Assembly: GCA_036562635.1 (NCBI GenBank)
Contig: DATCJU010000054.1
Coordinates: 1-29,966 of the forward strand
DNA: 29,966 nucleotides
Reading direction: 5' to 3'
Source: DATCJU01 sp036562635
GTDB taxonomy: Bacteria; Actinomycetota; Actinomycetes; Mycobacteriales; Pseudonocardiaceae
Positions 7,537-14,487 of this stretch are shown piece by piece. How positions within the stretch are numbered: the first letter of the stretch is position 1; every line of letters begins with the position of its first letter. The position numbers were made by a program, and so were the translations under genes. The notes under the pieces were generated by a model. The model searched no databases. It worked only from the letters and a program-made list of their open reading frames with translations, and was not told the DNA's origin.

Positions 7537-7989
7537 CTGTTAAGGAGATGTCGAACGGCGGCTGCCTTATTGGCCCTGGCCACTCTCGGCATCCTGGTCG
7601 CGCCGTTCCAGGGGCACGCGGCAACGGCGGAAAACCCGCCCCAGGCCATGGGCAGCTGCACCCACCGACCCGGCGTCGTCCACTCCGACCGGGCTTGGGG
7701 GAAGGCCTGGTACGGGGACTGGGTCTGCGGAAACGCAGCAGGGACCAACGTCTACGTCTCGCCCCATCTGGACAACTCCCTGGTGAGCGCGAAGCTCGAC
7801 ACCAATCCCAGCTGGTTCGTCTGCTACGTCCGTGGTGACTGGCACGCCGGTGGCAACAACGTCTGGTACCGCACCCAGGGCGACCGCATCGTGGGCTACC
7901 CCGGCGCGTACGCCTGGGGATTCGTCCCGGCGGTGAACGTGTGGACGTCGACCGACCCCTGGCCCGGTATGCCGGTCTGCAAGGAGTGA
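7537..7989 (+). CDS. Small secreted protein, apparently with a CTG start codon
   Basis: The product is 150 residues if read from CTG 7537: a textbook signal peptide (MLRRCRT, then AAALLALATLGILVAP, likely cut after GHA) and a mature part of about 125 residues with four or five Cys and many Trp and Tyr (AWYGDWVC, NPSWFVCYVRGDWH, PVC near the end). The mature part resembles small exported actinobacterial proteins of unknown function, probably disulfide-linked. The frame has no ATG or GTG. TTG 7570 would remove the positively charged n-region. CTG 7537 lies 6 bases after AAAGGGGG and directly follows an in-frame TGA at 7534, so it is the best-placed start. Confidence 0.75.
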   Translation: MLRRCRTAAALLALATLGILVAPFQGHAATAENPPQAMGSCTHRPGVVHSDRAWGKAWYGDWVCGNAAGTNVYVSPHLDNSLVSAKLDTNPSWFVCYVRGDWHAGGNNVWYRTQGDRIVGYPGAYAWGFVPAVNVWTSTDPWPGMPVCKE

Positions 7990-8016
7990 CGGTCTCCCGT
8001 CACCTCCACACTCCAT

Positions 8017-8052
8017 GATCGGCACCGTCCGAAAAATCACCCGGTGCCGATC
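8017..8052 (+). terminator. Terminator of the small secreted protein gene
   Basis: A perfect 11-bp inverted repeat, GATCGGCACCG and CGGTGCCGATC, has a 14-base loop and begins 27 bases after the stop codon. An A-rich stretch rather than T follows. Confidence 0.7.
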
Positions 8053-8969
8053 GAGAAAAACTGGTCCGGCCCGACCGGGAGAAAAAGAGAACACCGACTG
8101 CGAATCTCCCGGTTCGAGAGCGCCGCGCACATCCTCCGCACAATCCGGATAATCCGGTGCGATCGTTGCTGCCCGCGGCCAGGACCTGGCAGGGGTGTTC
8201 GGCGAGCCGAGGACACGCGAGGTACACCGGGCCAGCGCATCCCGTCCGGCGATCCCCTTCCGGCTCCCGGCAGGGGATCGCCTCCTGCTGCCGGGGCCGC
8301 TCCACCGGACCGCACCAGTGGAGCCGTCCTCCCCACCCGGCGACGGCACCGGTAGGTCGACCCGCACACGGCACCCCCACAGAAAGCTGCCTCGGAAAGC
8401 CGTGGAGCCCCCGCGTCGAGGCCGGAGTACGACGCCGCAGTGTCCTCGCGGACCAGACGTGCTCGTCCACAGCTTCTCCGGTGGCCGCGGGACGCACTCC
8501 GGGCCGTTGCCCACGAGAGCTGTCCACTCACCCCTCTGCTCGCGGGCCGAACGAGCCGCCGTGACACGCCCGACGTCCTGGTGAGCCTCCGACCCCGGCT
8601 GCACGTCAACAGCGATCGGCAAGCGTGAAAGGTGACACGGCGGCGAGATCCGCCGCCACTCCTGTCCACACGCAGGCGCGTCCCCGGCAGCGCACCGACC
8701 GGGATGGGCTCGCCCGCGGAACGACCCCGGCCCGACACCCACCAACACCGCCACCGAGCAGACCCGGGAGGCCACGGGCAGCTGGCGGTCCGAGTGACTC
8801 ATCTCACACCGGAGAGCGCGCCCGTACGACAGGAGCCTCTGCCCTCTCCGCCACGCCCATGAGCCACTAGTGGAGGCCGAGTTGACCAACACCACAGTGA
8901 TGGAACACACACCCAGGGACACTCCGTCCGGTGGCTTCCCGAGGACAACGACGAGCGCCCCACGTACGC
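8053..8969. other. Gene-free region of about 0.9 kb
   Basis: Open frames of up to 451 codons exist on both strands, but they are Arg/Pro/Gly/Ser-rich with no domain, no signal peptide and no supported ribosome binding site. Visible structure is limited to a direct repeat of AATCCGG (8142-8148, 8151-8157), the inverted repeat at 8248-8282 and a 10-bp palindrome CCACTAGTGG at 8864-8873. Confidence 0.45.
8248..8282. repeat. Inverted repeat in the gene-free region
   Basis: A perfect 10-bp inverted repeat (GGCGATCCCC / GGGGATCGCC) has a 15-base loop that itself holds CCGG-CT-CCCGG. It could be a terminator or part of a structured RNA; no flanking gene explains it. Confidence 0.4.
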
Positions 8970-9001
8970 CGAAGGGCCACCCCAGCTGGGGTGGCCCTTC
9001 G
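8970..9001 (-). terminator. Terminator of the tRNA-Glu-Asp-Phe unit
   Basis: A perfect 32-base palindrome with 16-bp arms (arm CGAAGGGCCACCCCAG) lies 18 bases beyond the 3' end of tRNA-Phe on the minus strand. Confidence 0.85.
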
Positions 9002-9019
9002 TCATGCCTTGCAGCGTTG

Positions 9020-9093
9020 TGGCCAGGGGCGGGGTCGAACCGCCGACCTTCCGCTTTTCAGGCGGACGCTCGTACCAACTGAGCTACCTGGCC
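9020..9093 (-). tRNA. tRNA-Phe (GAA)
   Basis: Read on the minus strand, a 7-bp acceptor stem (GGCCAGG / CCTGGCC) closes a full cloverleaf with D-arm TAGCTCAGTTGG, anticodon loop with GAA and T-arm GGTTCGACCCC. CCA is not encoded. It is the last of three tRNAs. Confidence 0.95.
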
Positions 9094-9123
9094 GTGCGTC
9101 CGGCCTCCTGGCCGACGCTGTGG

Positions 9124-9197
9124 CGACCCCGACGGGACTTGAACCCGCGACCTCCGCCGTGACAGGGCGGCGCGCTAACCAACTGCGCCACGGGGCC
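9124..9197 (-). tRNA. tRNA-Asp (GTC)
   Basis: The acceptor stem GGCCCCG / CGGGGTC has one wobble pair. The anticodon loop carries GTC between CCGCC and GGCGG, the T-arm is GGGTTCAAGTCCC, and the discriminator is G, as usual for tRNA-Asp. CCA is not encoded. Confidence 0.95.
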
Positions 9198-9218
9198 TTA
9201 CGGCTGGCATTGCTGCCG

Positions 9219-9291
9219 TGCCCCCAACGGGATTCGAACCCGCGCTGCCGCCTTGAAAGGGCGGAGTCCTAGGCCGCTAGACGATGGGGGC
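9219..9291 (-). tRNA. tRNA-Glu (TTC)
   Basis: The acceptor stem GCCCCCA / TGGGGGC, D-arm TCGTCTAGCGGCCTAGGA, anticodon loop with TTC inside CCGCC / GGCGG and T-arm GGTTCGAATCC form a complete tRNA. It is first in the minus-strand order Glu, Asp, Phe, a common actinobacterial arrangement. Confidence 0.95.
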
Positions 9292-9354
9292 CTGGCCTTC
9301 CCGGTATCTCCCGTTCGGGCCTGCCTCCAACGGCTCTCCGTTGGGAGCACCGAA

Positions 9355-9383
9355 AGCTTACGACACGATCCCCAAAACTCCAA
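9355..9383 (-). promoter_or_regulatory. Promoter of the tRNA unit
   Basis: On the minus strand, -35 TTGGAG (9378-9383) and -10 TAAGCT (9355-9360) are separated by exactly 17 bases, about 64 bases upstream of tRNA-Glu. A further TTGACC at 9391-9396 could serve another start. A 7-bp inverted repeat, CCAACGG / CCGTTGG with a 4-base loop, lies in the leader at 9327-9344. Confidence 0.55.
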
Positions 9384-9698
9384 AATCGGGGGTCAACACG
9401 CTTCTGACCTGCGCTTTTGCTGCAGCCCACCCCGCGAAGAGGCCACCGGGGAGCACTTCGCGGGGGTGCGACGGGGCCGAACGGGCCCGAATCGCCGTTC
9501 CGAGACGGCTTCACGAGCCACCGAGCACCCCGATCCGCCCCGACACCCGAGGGCGGCCCCCGTCGACGAACAGCCTCCATGAACTGCGAAAACGCGCCTC
9601 GACGCCGTGGAGGAACCGATACGAGGCACCCTCGAGCTCTCCAGAAGAAAGTGTGGTGAATCACATTTCGCACCGGTTCGGGACCGGCCCGCACGCCC
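9384..9698. other. Intergenic region between tRNA promoter and TetR gene
   Basis: About 315 bases with no supportable gene, RNA or repeat. Open frames here have no recognisable domain. Confidence 0.4.
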
Positions 9699-10343
9699 TC
9701 ACTCCGGATCGGTCGCCGGCCACCGGGCACGCTCGGCGAGCCAGTCCTGGAGCCACGAGTCCCGAGCGATGCCCGGCAGCACCAACGGCCACATCTCGTC
9801 GGTGCGCTCCACCAGCCTGGTACAGCGGTCCGTGGTCCAGGAGATCGCGCGGGCACCCGTCACCACGGCATGGAGCATCCGGGCGGCTCGCTCCGGGCGC
9901 ACCCCCTCGCGTAACAGTCCTTCCTGCTGCGCCTGCTCCAGCAGTCCGGCGAGCACCGGCTCCCACCGGGGGTACAACACGTCCGACCCGAGACCGCTCA
10001 CCTCACCCTCGGTGGCGAGCCTGACCCCGGCACGCACCACGGTGTCCCCGGCCAACACCCGGGCGGTGTCCGTGATCAGACCGATCATCCTGCGCAACGG
10101 GTCGAGACTGCGCTGGTCCCACCGTTTCTGCAGTTCGGGCCAGGTGGCCGCCTGCATCTCGACCAGGGTGGCGGCCAGCGCCTCCTTGGACGGGAAATGG
10201 AAGTAGAAGGCACCCTTGGTCACCCCGCTGCGGCGGAGGATGGCGCTCAACGGGGTCGCGGCATAACCGGAACGGTCGAACTCCTCCGCGGCAGCCGACA
10301 GGATGGCATCGCGAGTGGCGTGCGCACGGTGCTGCTGGGGCAT
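9699..10343 (-). CDS. TetR family regulator of the ArpA/ScbR (gamma-butyrolactone receptor-like) type
   Basis: The product has 214 residues. The N-terminal DNA-binding domain (about 12-55) reads DAILSAAAEEFDRSGY and then SGVTKGAFYFHFPSKEAL. The ligand domain contains RAGVRLATEGE near residue 105 and EMWPLVLPGIA near residue 185. Both segments resemble the gamma-butyrolactone autoregulator receptors (ArpA, ScbR, CprB). The ATG at 10343 follows GGAG at a 6-base distance. No butenolide synthase or biosynthetic cluster is visible next to it, so it is an orphan receptor or pseudo-receptor. Autoregulation through sites in the 430-base upstream region is likely. Confidence 0.9.
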   Translation of the reverse strand: MPQQHRAHATRDAILSAAAEEFDRSGYAATPLSAILRRSGVTKGAFYFHFPSKEALAATLVEMQAATWPELQKRWDQRSLDPLRRMIGLITDTARVLAGDTVVRAGVRLATEGEVSGLGSDVLYPRWEPVLAGLLEQAQQEGLLREGVRPERAARMLHAVVTGARAISWTTDRCTRLVERTDEMWPLVLPGIARDSWLQDWLAERARWPATDPE

Positions 10344-10427
10344 GACGGCTCCGGCTCGTCAACCTGGAGCGGCGGAACCCCGGCCGTCTCAACAGGAACA
10401 CCGCCGCCCATGTGATCACCAACAGCA

Positions 10428-10447
10428 CGAAAAGTTACATCTTTTCG
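10428..10447. promoter_or_regulatory. Candidate operator upstream of the TetR gene
   Basis: A perfect 7-bp inverted repeat (CGAAAAG, 6-base spacer, CTTTTCG) is centred about 95 bases upstream of the TetR start in AT-richer sequence. A second palindrome, ACCGATCGGT, is at 10542-10551. Either could be an autoregulatory site. Confidence 0.4.
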
Positions 10448-10504
10448 CGAGGGTGACGCACACCACCACTGAATGAGAGGATAGACGGCGGTAGCCTAGC
10501 TACG

Positions 10505-10608
10505 TTCCGTGACGGAAATCGCACGTATTGCCGAGAAAGCGACCGATCGGTATGTTTTTTGCGTCCCCTCCCTGGGCGCGTTCCGGGGGGTACGCGCCCA
10601 GGGAGGGG
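10505..10608 (+). ncRNA. Candidate small RNA or orphan promoter-terminator unit
   Basis: A possible -10 (TAGCCT at 10492-10497 or TAGCTA at 10497-10502) precedes a perfect 13-base palindrome, TTCCGT-G-ACGGAA, at 10505-10517. About 45 bases later a perfect 17-bp stem (10565-10581 with 10592-10608, 10-base loop) is followed by TTGGTT. No open frame lies between. The arrangement fits a transcript of about 110 bases, but no -35 is clear. The rest of 10344-10771 holds nothing else I can support. Confidence 0.3.
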
Positions 10609-10771
10609 TTGGTTCTCCACGCTCCGCTCCCTTACCGGCTCACCTCGGCCGACCACCGGGCGGAAGCCATGTTCGCACCGATCAGACCGCGCGGTCCGTA
10701 CTACCGGTAGTCAGGGCACTCACCACGGCCTGATCGGAAGTCACACTCCCGGGCGGATCACACCTCAGGAC

Positions 10772-11014
10772 CTAGCGCCGTACCGGCGGTACGCCGTCGT
10801 GCCCGGGCACCAACCCGAGCATGTCCAGCAGCATCCGGCAGTCCTCGGCGTCCACCGCGTTGCGCGCCACCGCCACCCGAGCCCGCCGCACCTGTTCCGG
10901 GGACACCCGCGACGGTTCCGCCCCACGCTGGGTGGGCAACGCGGCCGACCGCCCCGTGGCACCGGTGTCGTCCTGCTCCCACAGGAGCTTGCGCACGTCC
11001 AGAGACCCGTTCAC
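10772..11014 (-). CDS. Small conserved actinobacterial protein of unknown function
   Basis: The product has 80 residues starting at GTG 11014, 5 bases after a strong GGGGAGG. The C-terminal half (RVSPEQVRRARVAVARNAV, then DAEDCRMLLDMLGL) is strongly helical. It resembles the short tail seen in small actinobacterial regulatory or hypothetical proteins. I cannot assign a function. Its codon use is typical for the genome, and no neighbour suggests a pathway. Confidence 0.7.
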   Translation of the reverse strand: MNGSLDVRKLLWEQDDTGATGRSAALPTQRGAEPSRVSPEQVRRARVAVARNAVDAEDCRMLLDMLGLVPGHDGVPPVRR

Positions 11015-11656
11015 AACGCCTCCCCGACCTCGGCTCAGCGCGCAGGCTATCCATCGCCCTATCGCCCCGCAGCCCCCCGGAGAGTGATTTTCTCGTTACT
11101 CTCCGTATTCAACTTACGGGTACGCCCATGGCAGTCCACGTCCACACAGGACGGTCCCAGGGCACCTCTGCACGCCCTCTCCGTCAGCAGGACTCGGGAT
11201 ACCCCCTGAGCGAGTGAGGCAATCGCGCCACCTCTCAGTCCACGCCGCACCACCGCACCGACCGGGCGTCCGCCGGGAGCCGGGGTCCGCCGGGGCGGGA
11301 ACGGGGACCCCGCACCCTCCGCGAGAGGCACGGCGACACCACCACAGCACCGCCCAGGGCCCACCATCCGGGGGAATCACTTCGACGCTTCTCGGCGCCC
11401 CCTCCAGCACCCCTTTCCATTCAGTGAAAGGAGACCGGGAACACCGCCGAAGGCATACTCCCCGTACCTGCTCCGATGCATTTTTTCGACGCAGTTCACT
11501 CGCAACAGACATCGGTTCGTGCCACAATTCCCACCGCTGACTCACCCCCGGTCAGCGCCTGTGGAGATCCCCTCCAGCCCCCGCGTTCCTCCCCCTGGCG
11601 CGGGGGCCTCTCCACTTCTGGGAGCGACACCCGCAACACCGGCGCAACCGAACCGT
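11015..11656. other. Gene-free region with an inverted repeat near 11079-11104
   Basis: About 640 bases without a convincing gene. GGAGAGT (11079-11085) and ACTCTCC (11098-11104) form an inverted repeat 65 bases upstream of the small minus-strand gene and could be its operator. A possible -35 TTGAAT on the minus strand is at 11107-11112 with no good -10. The stretch 11400-11530 is somewhat less GC-rich. Confidence 0.35.
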
Positions 11657-11662
11657 TATCGT
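11657..11662 (+). promoter_or_regulatory. -10 box TATCGT for the RHH-like gene
   Basis: TATCGT ends 6 bases before GTG 11669, with no Shine-Dalgarno sequence. This fits a leaderless transcript. Confidence 0.5.
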
Positions 11663-11668
11663 TCTCGC

Positions 11669-12118
11669 GTGCCTCTAGGACTACCCAGGATCGGCAAGTC
11701 AGGTTCCGGCAAGCCAGGCCCCAAGGGCGGCCGCCACCGCAACGCGCCTCCGGAGAACCCGGAGGCGGTTCCGGACCGCGAACTCGAGTCCTACCTGGCC
11801 GCGCTCGCTCCCGAATCCGACGCGGAGACCACCAACACGGGACGCCGGTTCGGCAACGCCCAGGTGTACCAGCTGCGCCTGCCGCTGAAGGCCAACCAGC
11901 ACCTGCGTCAGCTCGCCCAGGAACTGCAGACCTCCCCGCTCGCCCTGGCCACCGAGTGGATCATCCAGCGGCTGGAGCAGGAGACCCAGCAGTCCCGGGC
12001 CGACTGGAAGACCGTCCCGAACCTGCGCCCGGTCGCCGACGAGGACCCCGAACAGTGGGGTGTGCCGGACCACGTGGCCGAGTGGGAGACCGCCGAGCAC
12101 GACTGGCGGATCCCCTGA
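11669..12118 (+). CDS. Ribbon-helix-helix-like protein, possible DNA-binding protein
   Basis: The product has 149 residues from GTG 11669. The longer upstream frame is dismissed because the -10 box lies inside it. The first 35 residues are basic and Gly/Lys/Arg-rich (GKSGSGKPGPKGGRHRN). Residues 66-106 have the layout of a ribbon-helix-helix fold: strand VYQLRLP, helix LKANQHLRQLAQEL, turn QTSP, helix LALATEWIIQRLEQE. The tail is acidic and Trp-rich (DEDPEQWG, EWETAEHDW). RHH proteins bind DNA as dimers through the strand; here that is inferred from pattern only. A strong terminator follows. Confidence 0.65.
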   Translation: MPLGLPRIGKSGSGKPGPKGGRHRNAPPENPEAVPDRELESYLAALAPESDAETTNTGRRFGNAQVYQLRLPLKANQHLRQLAQELQTSPLALATEWIIQRLEQETQQSRADWKTVPNLRPVADEDPEQWGVPDHVAEWETAEHDWRIP

Positions 12119-12139
12119 CCCCGCGGATCCCCTGATCCA
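12106..12139. repeat. 17-bp imperfect tandem duplication across a stop codon
   Basis: GCGGATCCCCTGA occurs at 12106-12118 and again at 12123-12135, giving two 17-bp units matching at 15 positions. The first unit encodes the last codons and stop of the RHH-like gene, so the copy duplicates the stop. Confidence 0.6.
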
Positions 12140-12152
12140 CGACGGACGCACC

Positions 12153-12189
12153 GGTGGGCCCGCCCCGCATCCCGTGGGGCGGGCCCACC
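12153..12189 (+). terminator. Terminator of the RHH-like gene
   Basis: A perfect 14-bp inverted repeat (GGTGGGCCCGCCCC / GGGGCGGGCCCACC) with a 9-base loop begins 34 bases after the stop. The following 245 bases up to the next promoter hold nothing I can support. Confidence 0.85.
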
Positions 12190-12434
12190 CCTTCCCGGAC
12201 GACGCGGGAGCACACCGGGCACACCGGGCGCGTGGCCCTGCGACACGGTGCCGCCGAGCACGTCCCCGAGCACGCGGGCCCGGCCGTCGCCACCGGGGTC
12301 CGACACCGCCCGCCGTCCCGCTTCCCGCCACGAGCTGCGCTCCCGGGCCCGTCACGGCCGACCGAGCAGGTGGGACCTGCCCACCACGCGCCGCCGGAGG
12401 AGTGAGAGCAGCCCGTTCCCGCCGTCGCGGGCGG

Positions 12435-12440
12435 TAACGT
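12435..12440 (+). promoter_or_regulatory. -10 box TAACGT for the lipoprotein peptidase
   Basis: TAACGT ends 6 bases before GTG 12447. Only a GGAG too close to the start is present, so a leaderless transcript is likely. Confidence 0.5.
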
Positions 12441-12446
12441 CGGAGC

Positions 12447-14030
12447 GTGGCCGGCCGGGGAAGCACGCGGGTGGTGTCGTTTCGGAGGTTCCTGCCGCTC
12501 GTCGTGCTGGTGCTGGTGCTGGCCGGTTGCGGTATGCCGGGCCAGACCCTGAACCGCCGACCGGCACCGTCCCCCACGAGCACCGTCACCCAGACCGTCC
12601 ACCCCGACCCGGACGGGACCACGGCACCGGCCGTGCCCCGGATCACCTGGGAGCCGTGCGGTGACGGTGTGGAGTGCGGCCGGGTCGAGGTCCCGCTGGA
12701 CCACCACCACCCCGACGGCGACCGGATCAGCATCGCGCTCACCCGGCGTCGCGCCGAGGACCCCACCCAGCGGCGGGGTGTCCTGCTGGTCAACCCCGGT
12801 GGCCCCGGGGAGTCCGGCACCCAGCTGGTGTACCTGGAGCCGGACCGCTTCACCCCCACCGTGCGACGCCACTTCGACCTGGTGGGCTACGACCCGCGGG
12901 GTGTGGGAGCGTCCAGCGCGGTGCGCTGCCCGGCCACCCCCACCCACACCGAGGTGATTCCCGAGGACGCCGCGGAGTTCGACGAGCTGGTGGCCACCAA
13001 CCGGGAGTTCGCGGCCCGCTGCGCCGAGCGCACCGGGGACCTGCTGTACCACGTGGACACCCACAGCGTGGCCCGGGACCTGGAACTGCTGCGCCTCGCC
13101 CTCGGGGAGGAGCGACTGAACCTGTACGGCTCCTCCTACGGCACGCTGTTCGCCCTCACCTACGCCGAGCTGTACCCGGACCGGGTCCGCACGCTGGTAC
13201 TGGACGGGGTCGTCGACCCGTCGGCCCCCCTGGACGTCGCGGTGCTGCGCGAGGCGGAGGCCCTGGAGCGGGTGTTCGACAGCTTCGCGTCGTGGTGTGC
13301 CCTGGAGCCGGAGTGCGCACTGCACGGCCGGGACGTCCACGCGGCGTGGGACGAGCTGGTGGCCCGGGCACGCCAGTCCCCCCTTCCCGCGGGGAACGTC
13401 CAGGTCGACGACGAGATCCTGCTCGGCACGCTCTACCAGCTCATGTACAGCTCGGGGAACTGGCCGGCCGCCGCCGCGTCCATCCAGATGGCGGTGGACG
13501 GGGATCCGGAGGCGTTCGGGCCGCCCGCCGAGGGTGATCCCGACACCTCCACGGTCGAGATCACGCCCATCGTGCGGCCGCTCCCCGACCCCGAGTACAA
13601 CTCCGACGGGCTGCACGCCGCGATGGCGTGCGCGGACCGCCCGCCCCCGTTCACCGAGCGGGAGCGGATCGAGGAGCTGGCACGACGGGCGGCCGAGCGG
13701 GCGCCCCGGTTCGGGCCGTACGTGGTGTGGAGCCAGTTCCGTCCCTGCCTGGGCTGGCCGGCGCCCCGCGCCGAGCAGTCGCTGGACGAGGTGCGGGTCT
13801 CGGGGCTGCCGCCGGCGCTGCTCCTGGGCAGCACCGGGGACGTGGCGACCCCGCTGGAGGGAACCAGGGCCGTCGCCGGGCAGCTGCCGGGCAGCACCCT
13901 GGTGGTGCTCGACGCCGACGTGCACGGTGTCTACGGCGGCATCTCCCCCTGCGTGGACCAGACCGTGGAGCGGTACCTGCTCGACGTGGTCCCTCCCACG
14001 GACGGTGAGGCCGTCTGCACGCTGTCCTGA
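12447..14030 (+). CDS. Lipoprotein alpha/beta hydrolase, tripeptidyl aminopeptidase (SlpD/SlpE, TAP-like) family
   Basis: The product has 527 residues. A lipoprotein signal peptide ends at the lipobox LAGC (Cys28), so it should be anchored outside the cell. The hydrolase fold has the oxyanion segment NPGGPGESG (116-124), nucleophile Ser230 in YGSSYG, Asp465 in GSTGDVATP and His493 in DVHGVYGG, followed by the C-terminal TAP-like domain. Paired Cys residues (71/77, 284/290, 501/524) suggest disulfides. Family members remove tripeptides or dipeptides from N-termini of extracellular peptides. The small acidic-repeat gene follows after 46 bases, and ctaD lies further downstream. Confidence 0.9.
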   Translation: MAGRGSTRVVSFRRFLPLVVLVLVLAGCGMPGQTLNRRPAPSPTSTVTQTVHPDPDGTTAPAVPRITWEPCGDGVECGRVEVPLDHHHPDGDRISIALTRRRAEDPTQRRGVLLVNPGGPGESGTQLVYLEPDRFTPTVRRHFDLVGYDPRGVGASSAVRCPATPTHTEVIPEDAAEFDELVATNREFAARCAERTGDLLYHVDTHSVARDLELLRLALGEERLNLYGSSYGTLFALTYAELYPDRVRTLVLDGVVDPSAPLDVAVLREAEALERVFDSFASWCALEPECALHGRDVHAAWDELVARARQSPLPAGNVQVDDEILLGTLYQLMYSSGNWPAAAASIQMAVDGDPEAFGPPAEGDPDTSTVEITPIVRPLPDPEYNSDGLHAAMACADRPPPFTERERIEELARRAAERAPRFGPYVVWSQFRPCLGWPAPRAEQSLDEVRVSGLPPALLLGSTGDVATPLEGTRAVAGQLPGSTLVVLDADVHGVYGGISPCVDQTVERYLLDVVPPTDGEAVCTLS

Positions 14031-14076
14031 GCAACTCGGTCGAACCCGCCTGCGGAACCCCCTGACCGGAGGCACC

Positions 14077-14325
14077 ATGAACGGGGACGACGCCTGTGCT
14101 CGACGGGCCACCACAGCTGCCACTGCCGAGGAGGTCACCGTGCGCAAGGACGTGTTCGGCGAGGAGTTCCGCCAGCCCGCCCCGACCGACGACCCCGCCG
14201 AACTGGCCGACGACGGTGCCCGGGTCGTGCCGCTGAGCGCGGATCGGGACCACCTGGATCCCGCCGAACTGGCCGACGACGGCAACCGGGTGGTGCCGAC
14301 CGATCCCGACCTGCCGGACTTCTGA
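14077..14325 (+). CDS. Small acidic protein with two tandem DPAELADDG-x-RVVP repeats
   Basis: The product has 82 residues from ATG 14077 (GGAGG 4 bases upstream), or 61 from GTG 14140 (GAGGAGG 5 bases upstream, VRKDVFGEEF). The shorter form may be the true one. Two nearly identical units, DPAELADDGARVVP and DPAELADDGNRVVP, make up most of the C-terminal half, which ends DPDLPDF. The protein is strongly acidic, with no signal peptide or Cys in the repeat region. I do not recognise a characterised family. No modifying enzyme is adjacent, so a precursor-peptide role is unsupported. It lies between a lipoprotein peptidase and ctaD on the same strand. Confidence 0.7.
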   Translation: MNGDDACARRATTAATAEEVTVRKDVFGEEFRQPAPTDDPAELADDGARVVPLSADRDHLDPAELADDGNRVVPTDPDLPDF

Positions 14326-14487
14326 GACCGCCGCACCGCCACGAGAACGGGTGGTCAACAGCTCCTCGCCCGCAGGTTTACCTGCGCTTCCGGCCGGGGA
14401 GGACCATGATGTGACGTGGCACACGACGGTGGCGTCCTGCCTGGTCTCCGGGTCGCCACCGTGTTCCCGCCCACCCAGGAGGTGGCG

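Noticed and set aside
7567..8922. 451-codon minus-strand open frame across the secreted protein gene and the gene-free region
   Set aside because: Its sequence has no domain or coherent hydrophobic pattern, and it crosses a recognisable gene and a terminator.
8870..9082. 70-codon plus-strand open frame starting near the palindrome at 8864
   Set aside because: It runs through the tRNA terminator and into tRNA-Phe on the opposite strand.
11114..11545. 143-codon minus-strand open frame in the 11 kb gap
   Set aside because: No domain, no ribosome binding site and irregular third-position use; the interval is better described as gene-free.
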